DNA of 64,000 bases from Methylobacterium sp. E-065 (GTDB lineage Bacteria > Pseudomonadota > Alphaproteobacteria > Rhizobiales > Beijerinckiaceae), in assembly GCF_022829605.1 (NCBI RefSeq), contig NZ_JAKSYD010000289.1, positions 117,112 to 181,111 on the forward strand, given 5' to 3'. How positions within the stretch are numbered: position 1 is the first letter of the stretch; every line of letters begins with the position of its first letter. Made by a program: the position numbers and the translations under genes. The notes below the pieces were generated by a model. It saw only the letters and a list, made by a program, of their open reading frames with translations. It searched no databases and was not told the origin of the DNA. Below, piece by piece: positions 28,985-35,880 of this stretch.

Positions 28985-29899
28985 CTACAGGATCGCCGCT
29001 TCACACTGCCGGAGCCTCCGGGTTGGTGCACCGGAATATCGGTCACGGGCTGTGATCCGGTCCACCGGGAGATCGGGCATTGCACGCCCAAACACCTCCT
29101 GCTCCAGGAAGGCTCGCTCGATCTCCAGGTGCGCCTCATCGCAGTCCAGGTACCAACACTGGCGTGGCCCGCTCCACCGGAAGCCACGACGTTTCAGAGT
29201 GTCCTTAGTCTCGAACGCGGCTCCCTGCGCCCACAAGCGTACGGTGGGCCGGCGGGCAGTCTCAAGAAGGGTGGAGAGGGCCTGCCTTCCTGAGGTCTGT
29301 AGCGGCTGCGCCAGCAGCGCCATGAGAGCGTGGCAATCATCAATCGCCCGGTGGCCCTTATGGAAAAACCCATAGTCGATCAGGAGGTATCCTAGTTTCA
29401 TGCCCTCATGGCCCTCTGCCCGCCATGGGATCTGATGGCAGGAGCAGGCCCAATTTTTCTCCGTGAACACCGGCCGGCGGATCTCGCACATCTGACGGTC
29501 GAAGCTGGCGTTGTGCGCTATCACCACTGCGGCGTCGGCTGCCAAAGCCTGCACGGCAGCGTCATCGATGTGCTTACCAGCCACATCGGCGTCGGTGATG
29601 CCGGTTAGCCGGGTGATCTCGGCAGGGATGGGTTTACCCGGCCGCTGAAGTTGGTTGAAGGTCTCCAGCACGCGGTAGATACGGCCGCTCGCGCCATACT
29701 CGAATTTGAGGATGCCCAGTTCGATCACCTCATCCGCGACGCAGTCGGTGCCGGTGGTCTTGGTGTCGAGGATCAAGCCAATGAAAGTGGGCTCGTCGGG
29801 CGCATCCGAGCACACTATCAGGGGCTCCAACCGACGCAGTACGCGGTAGTCGCCAGTGGCTTCGAGCACTGCAGCGATGCTGTCGAGAGGCTGGTTCAA
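28985..29899 (-). CDS. DnaQ-like 3'-5' exonuclease family protein with altered ExoI motif
   Basis: 304 residues from TTG 29899, chosen because GGAGAGG lies seven bases upstream; a GTG at 29938 is also open. The RNase-T/DnaQ fold spans ~38-215. Later motifs are intact: VIAHNASFDRQM (ExoII Asp) and HRAIDDCHAL (ExoIII His and Asp). The ExoI motif, normally DTETTG, reads DTKTTG: Asp45 is kept but the metal-binding Glu is Lys47 (codon AAG at 29759-29761). A C-terminal ~60-residue domain (TKDTLKRRGFRWSGPRQCWYLDC) looks like the short add-on found in phage and plasmid exonucleases. Activity is doubtful. Confidence 0.8.
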   Translation of the reverse strand: MNQPLDSIAAVLEATGDYRVLRRLEPLIVCSDAPDEPTFIGLILDTKTTGTDCVADEVIELGILKFEYGASGRIYRVLETFNQLQRPGKPIPAEITRLTGITDADVAGKHIDDAAVQALAADAAVVIAHNASFDRQMCEIRRPVFTEKNWACSCHQIPWRAEGHEGMKLGYLLIDYGFFHKGHRAIDDCHALMALLAQPLQTSGRQALSTLLETARRPTVRLWAQGAAFETKDTLKRRGFRWSGPRQCWYLDCDEAHLEIERAFLEQEVFGRAMPDLPVDRITARDRYSGAPTRRLRQCEAAIL

Positions 29900-29952
29900 A
29901 AACGTTCCTCTCCGGCTGTGGCCTTGGGTCCAGTGCACCCGTAGATGTTCGG

Positions 29953-30288
29953 TTAATAATATCCAGCTGGGACAGCCTTGAAACCTACTGGGATAAGCCA
30001 GCTATTAAATAGACCCTGCTCTACGAGTTTGAATCGCATAAATGCATCATTGAAAGCATCGCCATCTGCTTGCTGGACGCCATACTCAGAAACCATCAGG
30101 CAGATCATGACGATCTCAGCGCCATCGCGAGCAAATATTGCGCCAAACCCATAGCGCTGCTCAAGCATAGATTGCTCTATCTCATCGCACCGATCGCCTG
30201 TTATTTTAAGGACTCGCTGACCTTTGGCAGATATCCCAAGAAGACCAGCCGCATCGATTCTGTTTAGAAGCTCGATTACGATTGCCAT
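29953..30288 (-). CDS. Hypothetical protein
   Basis: 111 residues from ATG 30288, with AGGTGG in front; the frame is open to 30405. It begins AIVIELLNRIDAAGLLGISAKG and has no membrane segment or recognised motif. Its base composition is lower in GC than the flanks, like the gene at 30458, consistent with foreign origin. Confidence 0.5.
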   Translation of the reverse strand: MAIVIELLNRIDAAGLLGISAKGQRVLKITGDRCDEIEQSMLEQRYGFGAIFARDGAEIVMICLMVSEYGVQQADGDAFNDAFMRFKLVEQGLFNSWLIPVGFKAVPAGYY

Positions 30289-30457
30289 TGGCCACCTATT
30301 CTTAAAGAATAAAGCAATACCAGGCAGGGTACTAAAAAATTGATACCTAGAAGATGGGGCAATGGTATATGGCATTTCCATGGTGAAAGAACTTGCCTTC
30401 GGCACAAACAGTCACCAAAGCCTTCCCTACAGCGCAAATCAACCGGGGAAATAACTT

Positions 30458-30973
30458 ATGCCGTTTTACACATACGAAGTAGACGATGCAGTTGACGAGC
30501 ATCGTTATCACAACCGACAACCAGTAAAGCTGGCAGGCAATGGTCTAATCCAGAAAGCGTGGAAACGTACCCATCACGAATGCGAGGGTCCTTGGGCCGT
30601 TTCCAATAGCGAAATGCTGCAAGCAGGGGGAATAAATCCAAATCAATCCATTGTAATTGATACATCTCCTAGACGAGATACGGTTAGTCTCTTTGAGCTG
30701 AAATATGTGCTAGGAGTAACCTATGGATGGACGCCTATTTGTTTGATTCTTGAAGAATTATTTTCTGACCGGGATGTAGGGATAGTTCCAGAAACCTTCA
30801 AGCGGGATTTCCTCGACGGAACATCTAATCGCAGAAAAGTTCGATCAATACTTTATCTGCAAGAAAGCTGGCTATGGGGCGGAGCGGGTCGGTTCGCGGC
30901 AGCCCTACTTTGGGAAGATGTCTGGGACTTTTTCAATACATGGCAGGCCCCAGGGCATGGGCCGCAGATCTGA
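30458..30973 (+). CDS. Hypothetical protein of the accessory segment
   Basis: 171 residues from ATG 30458, preceded by GGGGA. GC content is clearly below the window average and codon use is less GC-biased than in the chromosomal genes. The protein is acidic and soluble; no family was recognised. The ending LLWEDVWDFFNTWQAPGHG is Trp-rich. It is divergent from the gene at 29953. Confidence 0.55.
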   Translation: MPFYTYEVDDAVDEHRYHNRQPVKLAGNGLIQKAWKRTHHECEGPWAVSNSEMLQAGGINPNQSIVIDTSPRRDTVSLFELKYVLGVTYGWTPICLILEELFSDRDVGIVPETFKRDFLDGTSNRRKVRSILYLQESWLWGGAGRFAAALLWEDVWDFFNTWQAPGHGPQI

Positions 30974-31061
30974 ATAAACTAACCAGTTAGTATCGTGTAT
31001 GTAAAAGTACTGACAGTCACAACGCACGAACCACAAACCTCAATCTCTCAAACCCACCTCT

Positions 31062-31931
31062 CTAACACATCAACCACTCCACGTACTCACGTATGTCCTC
31101 CTGCTTCCACCAACTACGAACAAATCCCAAACCCCTTGTGGCATCCGAGTTTTCCGCAATTGAGCGTTTGAAATCCCGTTCAATTCGGAACTTCAGCGCA
31201 TATCGGATCACCCCTTTGATGTTCCTCACCACGCTTTGATCCCGATCAAACGGCTTCAAGCTCACCTGATAGGGAGCGCCGTGTCCACGGGCTCTCAACG
31301 CATCGGCGAACTCCTGTGCGGTCACTTCACCCAACCCCACGATCCCGTGCAGATGCGGCCGCCACACCGTGCTCTCATAGGCACGCGCGAAAAGGGGCCA
31401 TCCCAACCCCTGCATGGCAATCCGCTTGTTCCGGCCAAACCCCTCAAGATCTCCGTACGAGTCCCGGTCCATCTCCCACCACCCCGTCAGCTGAACATCA
31501 TTCCACCGCGGGTCCTGCCCCCGTTGATACGCGATCATGTTGCGGATTCGCCGCTTGGTCCGTTGGATGCCCGGGTCCACCGAGTGCAGGTCCAGCGTGG
31601 GCTCCAGCAGCAGAGTTAGGAACGCCAGCTGCTCATTGGGAACGCCAACGAAGGCCTCACCCAGCGCTCGGCCCGTCTCCTTGCCTCGGCGACGCAAAAA
31701 GCAGCGCGGGCACAGCGGGATCCCGCACACCCGCATGTTGTTGCGGTTTTCGTCCATCTCCCCGCAACACGTCATCCTCTCGTACAGCGGATGCATCATA
31801 CCCAACGCCGACAGTACCTGATCTCGCTGCCCTTGCATGCCCGTGCTCAGCCATCGGATCTGACGCCGCTCCCACGGCTCAAACACCCGGATCAGCGCGG
31901 CACGGAATTGTTTCATTCTCTCAAAAGACAT
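31062..31931 (-). CDS. Rolling-circle (HUH-type) replication initiator-like protein
   Basis: 289 residues from ATG 31931, with GAGG upstream. A Cys cluster TCCGE ... VCGIPLCPRCFLRR at about 73-100 is the zinc-binding N-terminal element seen in many plasmid Rep proteins. The metal-binding HUH motif is visible as RPHLHGIVGLGEV near residue 195. A candidate nucleophile Tyr with a following Lys lies in GVIRYALKFRIERD. Such proteins nick one strand at an origin and start rolling-circle replication. This suggests a plasmid-derived or phage-derived segment. An inverted repeat lies just upstream at 32020-32053. No transposase-specific motif is seen. Confidence 0.7.
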   Translation of the reverse strand: MSFERMKQFRAALIRVFEPWERRQIRWLSTGMQGQRDQVLSALGMMHPLYERMTCCGEMDENRNNMRVCGIPLCPRCFLRRRGKETGRALGEAFVGVPNEQLAFLTLLLEPTLDLHSVDPGIQRTKRRIRNMIAYQRGQDPRWNDVQLTGWWEMDRDSYGDLEGFGRNKRIAMQGLGWPLFARAYESTVWRPHLHGIVGLGEVTAQEFADALRARGHGAPYQVSLKPFDRDQSVVRNIKGVIRYALKFRIERDFKRSIAENSDATRGLGFVRSWWKQEDIREYVEWLMC

Positions 31932-32019
31932 CAAGTGCACCTCGGTTTGATCTGAGGTATTTAGCAATGGCCTTCCCAGCATTAACAGGACAAAATCACA
32001 AGCTTTATTGTTGAGAACA

Positions 32020-32053
32020 CATGACCCGCCAGGCTTGCAGCTGACAGGTCATG
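32020..32053. repeat. Inverted repeat upstream of Rep-like gene
   Basis: Seven-base perfect arms CATGACC / GGTCATG with a 20-base spacer, about 90 bp upstream of the Rep-like start. Rep origins often contain such arms around the nick site, but no known nick consensus was recognised. Confidence 0.45.
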
Positions 32054-32150
32054 CGCTTGGAAAAGATCAATCAATCGGACCACTAATTATCGAGATATGA
32101 AGCTTGACATTCATCACGAAGAAACGCTTGCGATCCGTTGCAAATCCACG

Positions 32151-32215
32151 GAAGGTCCGCTTCGCGGCAGCTTGGCGGAGGACGCTTAACGTCCGGGTCG
32201 GGTGGGAAACGGCCC
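32151..32215. repeat. Intergenic repeat family copy (GGAAGGTCCGCTTC type)
   Basis: Shares GGAAGGTCCGCTTCGCGGCA plus a diverged extension with 35708-35770. Related shorter copies (GGAACGTCCGCTTC, GGAACGTCCGCTCC) lie at about 38623, 38681 and 41589, all between genes. Confidence 0.6.
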
Positions 32216-32321
32216 GTCCGCTTCCGGGCGGCACATGGGCCGAAGCCGACATGCCGTCCCAACCCTTTCTCACATCACAGGCTTGCCGAGTGGATCGAAG
32301 AACTGCCTGGGCTTGCCACCA

Positions 32322-33296
32322 TCATGGCCAAACCGGTGAGCCATCGAGCCCCGTGGTTTCTGCCAAACCACAGACGAGGTTCGCGTTCTGCACCGCCTGA
32401 CCGGCTGCACCCTTGCCGAGGTTGTCTACGACCCCCATCGCGATCACGAGGTCACGCTCGGGGTCGGCCGCGTAGCTGACGAACGCAAGGTTCGAACCCG
32501 TCGCCCACTTGGTCTGCGGCGGCCTGTCGGTTACCCGAACGAATGCCCGCCCAGCGTAGAACCGCCGTGCTGCGTCCAGGCACGCGTCCGTCGTGGTGCG
32601 ACCGCGACAGTAGATGGTGGCGAGGACGCCGCGGGTCATCGGCGCCAAGTGCGGAGTGAACACGAGACCGGCCGCGCTACCGCCGCTCAGCCGTTCGATT
32701 GCCTTGGCCATCTCGGGCATGTGAACGTGCCGAAGTAGACCGTAGGGCACGAGGTTCTCGTTGCTCTCGGCGTAGCCAAACTTGCTATCGCCACCGCGAC
32801 CGGCCCCGGAGATGCCGGTCTTGGCATCGATCACGATGTTGCCGGGCTCGACCAGCCCCGCGGCCAGTAACGGTGCGAGCGCGGTCAGCGTCGCGGCGGG
32901 AAAGCAGCCGGGGTTGGCGATGCGGCGCTGATCTCTGATTTGGTCCGGCCAAACGTCGGCAAGTCCATATACCCAACCCTCGACGAAGCGGTGGTCGCCG
33001 CCGATATCGATGATCTTCACGTCCTCCGGCACGCGCGCCAGCGCGTCGGCTGAGGCACCTGTGGGAAGCGAGGCGAACAGCACGTCGAGCTTCGGCAGCG
33101 TTGCGGGGTCCCACCTCGCGATCACGAGATCGGCGAGTTTGCCCGGCACACCGGGAAACCGGTCCACCAGTCGGCTGCCCGCGCTACCCTCTCCTGCGGC
33201 GTAGACCAATTCGAACGACGGGTGGCTCGCGATCAGACGCATGGCTTCGCCGCCGCCGAAGCCGCTGATCCCGACGATGCCGACGCGGATACTCAT
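32322..33296 (-). CDS. argC: N-acetyl-gamma-glutamyl-phosphate reductase
   Basis: 324 residues from ATG 33296, with GGAGG nine bases upstream. The Rossmann motif GIVGISGFGGGEAMRLI begins at residue 5. The catalytic Cys lies in ANPGCFPAATLTAL, and FTPHLAPMTRGVLATIY and the C-terminal VVDNLGKGAAGQAVQNAN are hallmarks of ArgC. It reduces N-acetylglutamyl phosphate to the semialdehyde with NADPH in arginine synthesis. It stands alone rather than in an arg operon. A terminator-like hairpin lies in its leader (33343-33372), so expression may be attenuated. Confidence 0.93.
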   Translation of the reverse strand: MSIRVGIVGISGFGGGEAMRLIASHPSFELVYAAGEGSAGSRLVDRFPGVPGKLADLVIARWDPATLPKLDVLFASLPTGASADALARVPEDVKIIDIGGDHRFVEGWVYGLADVWPDQIRDQRRIANPGCFPAATLTALAPLLAAGLVEPGNIVIDAKTGISGAGRGGDSKFGYAESNENLVPYGLLRHVHMPEMAKAIERLSGGSAAGLVFTPHLAPMTRGVLATIYCRGRTTTDACLDAARRFYAGRAFVRVTDRPPQTKWATGSNLAFVSYAADPERDLVIAMGVVDNLGKGAAGQAVQNANLVCGLAETTGLDGSPVWP

Positions 33297-33311
33297 GGTG
33301 GTGTCCTCCAA

Positions 33312-33695
33312 GGGTTTGGGAAGCAGTGGCCTGGGTAAAAGAAAACCCCCGGAGCCGGGGGCTGCGGGGGTTCGGAAACGTGGGCCGGGATCGTTCCGGC
33401 GGAAGGGCCTACGGGGAGGCTGTCATTCCGCGGAAGGACACCGATCAGCACGCAGCCGGGAAGCCGCAGCAAAAGTGCAGCGGCGTCGGCGTCGGTCGCA
33501 AAGGGTCCAGTTCCCGATCATATCCCGATACCCTGTCGCTCGGCACATCCAACGTCAAGCAGAATACCTGCCAAGCACCGGGGGACGCCGTTTGACCGCT
33601 TTCGAGAAACCATGACGTGGCTCCGCTCGTCCGGGTTGGGTCGTGTGCTGACCGTCCGGTCACAGCCGGAGCCAACGGCAACCGAACTTCACCGT
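33312..33695. other. Long argC leader region
   Basis: 384 bp without a clear gene. On the minus strand there is TTGACG near 33556, a short reading frame ending PTPTPLHFCCGFPAAC at 33445, and then the terminator-like stem above. This order (promoter, short peptide, terminator, gene) fits a transcription-attenuation leader. It could also be the untranslated tail of the upstream SDR gene. Confidence 0.4.
33343..33372 (-). terminator. Intrinsic terminator/attenuator in the argC leader
   Basis: On the minus strand, CCCCCGG (33361-33355) pairs with CCGGGGG (33352-33346) and is followed by TTTTCTTTT, then argC about 45 bp later. An upstream AACCCCC (33372-33366) can pair with the same GGGGGTT, so two mutually exclusive stems exist. 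No other gene lies between this and the SDR at 33696. Confidence 0.6.
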
Positions 33696-34598
33696 TCAGT
33701 TGGAGGCACGGGAGTAGTCCATCCGCTCGAGGTCGGAGAGCAGGCCGGGTCCGGTCGGATGCCAATCGAGCCGTGCCCGCGTCTGTGAACTGGACGCAGG
33801 CATATCGAGCCCGACGAACGCGGCCAACCATCCGAAATGCTCCACCGCTCCCTCCGGCGACAGGGCGACCGTCGGCACCTTCAAGCCCCGGCCGATGGAT
33901 TCCGCCATGTCGCGGGCGGCGACGCCCTCCTCGGCGACCGCATGGTACCGGGCACCCGCCTCCCGCTTCTCGAACGCGAGCGCGTAGAGGCGGGCGACAT
34001 CGAGTACGGGCGCCGCGGGCCAGCGGTTAGCTCCGTCCCCGACGTATGCCGAGACGCCGGTCCGGCGGGCGACGTCGACCAGATAGGTGATGAGCCCCTG
34101 CTTGACCGTATCGTGCACCTGCGGGAGGCGTACTACCGACACGTTGACACCCGCCTCCAAAAGGGCGGCGCCTGCCATCTCGGAGGCGATGCGCGGGTTC
34201 GGGTGATGAAGGTTGAAGACGTCTTCGGTCGCCGGCCCGCCCTCCGCGGGGCTTCCCATCCCGGTACCTGACGTGATGAGTAGCGGCCGATCCGAACCCT
34301 TCACCGCGGACCCTAGGGTCTCGATGGCGCGCCGGTCCTTCTCACAGTTGGCGACGAAATTCGAGAAGTCGTCGTGGTCGAACGCGGTGTGGATCACGCC
34401 GTCCGCCCGATTGGCACCGCCGCGCAGGCTGTCCAGGTCTTCGAGGTCGCCTCGATGCGGCTCGGCCCCGGCATCGATCAGCTTTTGGGCACCGGCGGCC
34501 GAACGCGTCAAACCGAGGACCTGGTGCCCGGATCGGAGCAGTTCCGGGATAATGGCCGAGCCGATGAATCCGGTGGCGCCGGTAAGGAAGATACGCAT
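33696..34598 (-). CDS. NAD-dependent epimerase/extended SDR
   Basis: 300 residues with the N-terminal NAD(P) motif TGATGFIGSAI. The region around SGTGMGS and the following residues replaces the normal Ser/Tyr/Lys arrangement; no YxxxK is seen, so this is an atypical SDR. HAVAEEGVAARDMAESIG and FGWLAAFVGLDMP are features of a well-populated group that neighbours MmyB-type regulators. The regulator at 34698 is divergent and 100 bp away and probably controls it. The substrate is unknown. Confidence 0.85.
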   Translation of the reverse strand: MRIFLTGATGFIGSAIIPELLRSGHQVLGLTRSAAGAQKLIDAGAEPHRGDLEDLDSLRGGANRADGVIHTAFDHDDFSNFVANCEKDRRAIETLGSAVKGSDRPLLITSGTGMGSPAEGGPATEDVFNLHHPNPRIASEMAGAALLEAGVNVSVVRLPQVHDTVKQGLITYLVDVARRTGVSAYVGDGANRWPAAPVLDVARLYALAFEKREAGARYHAVAEEGVAARDMAESIGRGLKVPTVALSPEGAVEHFGWLAAFVGLDMPASSSQTRARLDWHPTGPGLLSDLERMDYSRASN

Positions 34599-34697
34599 GG
34601 GGGGTGGCCCGCTTCGGTTTGGACACCCACTTTCAGCCTACCGGAGATCCCGTTAAAGTAGTGATCATATCCCGGTATAAGCGTTAACAGGATCGCC

Positions 34698-35561
34698 ATG
34701 CCTCCAGGTTCCGAGACCCGGCTGGGAACGTACCTTCGGGACCGGCGGACTAAGCTCGATCCGGCCGCGTTCGGGTTCGCAGGACGCAGGCGCACGCCTG
34801 GTCTGCGACGGGAAGAGGTCGCCCAACGTTCGAACATCAGCGCGACCTGGTACACATGGCTGGAACAGGGACGCGGCGGTGCGCCCTCGGCGGACGTGCT
34901 GAACCGCATCGCCACCGGGCTGATGCTGACCGAACCCGAACGCGAGCACGTCTTCATGCTGGCCCTCGGGCGTCCTCCCGAAGTCCGTTACCGGCCGAAG
35001 GAGGGGATAACGCCGCGCCTGCAGCGGTTGCTCGATACGCTTGAGGTCAGCCCGGCGATCATCAAGACCGCGACCTGGGACGTCGTCGCCTGGAACCGCG
35101 CCGCCGCCGTGGTCCTGACCGACTGGGACACGCTGCCTCCAGGCGAGCGCAATATCCTCCGCCGCATGTTCGGCGACCCGCGCGTGCGGACGGCGCAGCA
35201 TGATTGGGAAAGCGTAGCCCGCTTCGTTGTCGGTGCGTTCCGCGCGGACGCCGTACGGGCGGGGGCGGCTTCCGAGGTCGGTGAACTGGTGGACGAGCTC
35301 TGCCGCACGAGCCCGGAGTTCGCGGCCCTATGGCGTGAGAACGACGTCCACGTGCATGGAGACGGAGTCAAACGACTCCGGCATCCCATACTGGGCTCGA
35401 TCGAATTGGAGTTCTCAGCCTTCGCTGTGGATGGCCGGCCCGACCTCGGCATGATCGTCTACAACCCTGTCACCCCGGACGTCCGAGACCAGATCCGGAC
35501 GCTCGTTGGCTCGGGCCCTGAAGGGAGCGGCCGAGAATGTCCGCTGCCGAAGACTTGTTAA
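34698..35561 (+). CDS. MmyB-type helix-turn-helix regulator
   Basis: 287 residues. The N-terminal XRE DNA-binding domain includes RRRTPGLRREEVAQRSNISATWYTWLEQGR, described here by its GLRRE and SATWYTWLEQG ends. A C-terminal MmyB/PAS-like ligand domain follows (WDVVAWNRAAAVVLTDW, HPILGSIELEFSAFAVDG), which in the family binds fatty acids or similar ligands. It is divergent from the SDR gene, the usual arrangement, so it likely represses or activates that gene. The last codons fall in an intergenic-repeat-like sequence. Confidence 0.88.
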   Translation: MPPGSETRLGTYLRDRRTKLDPAAFGFAGRRRTPGLRREEVAQRSNISATWYTWLEQGRGGAPSADVLNRIATGLMLTEPEREHVFMLALGRPPEVRYRPKEGITPRLQRLLDTLEVSPAIIKTATWDVVAWNRAAAVVLTDWDTLPPGERNILRRMFGDPRVRTAQHDWESVARFVVGAFRADAVRAGAASEVGELVDELCRTSPEFAALWRENDVHVHGDGVKRLRHPILGSIELEFSAFAVDGRPDLGMIVYNPVTPDVRDQIRTLVGSGPEGSGRECPLPKTC

Positions 35562-35880
35562 ACCAACAATTAAAAACGGATTGGTTCGACATTTGCCCGT
35601 TTTAATTACGGCTGATTTGGGTGGATTTCAGCTGGTCTGCTTTGGGGGCATCGATGCGTGGAAGCGGACATCGTCGCCGAGCCCGCTGACGACCCATCGC
35701 AGCCCCTTGGAAGGTCCGCTTCGCGGCAGCTTGGTGGAGGATGACCTACATCCGGATCAGGCGGGGAGCAGGGGTTCAATGGATGCGTCAGGGATGTCCG
35801 GTATTCAGGTTGGGCCAGGCAGTCTCGTCATTCGCCAACAGCCGCAATCCTGAAACCTTCGACCCCGGTTTGCGGGGACG
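35562..35880. other. Intergenic region with terminator-like stem and repeat copy
   Basis: No gene. AATTAAAAACGG (35568-35579) and CCGTTTTAATT (35597-35607) form a stem with a 17-base loop just after the MmyB-type gene, a plausible bidirectional terminator. A GGAAGGTCCGCTTCGCGGCA repeat follows at 35708. Confidence 0.6.
35708..35770. repeat. Intergenic repeat family copy
   Basis: Second long copy of the element seen at 32151-32215. The first 26 bases are identical except for one change; the rest diverges but keeps a GGAGGA core and a CCGG-rich end. Confidence 0.6.

Larger units (their letters stand above)
31983..32321. other. Intergenic region with inverted repeat and repeat-family copy
   Basis: No gene. 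It contains CATGACC (32020-32026) facing GGTCATG (32047-32053) across a 20-base spacer, upstream of the Rep-like gene. Further right lies a copy of the GGAAGGTCCGCTTCGCGGCA repeat (from about 32151), which recurs at 35708. Confidence 0.6.
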
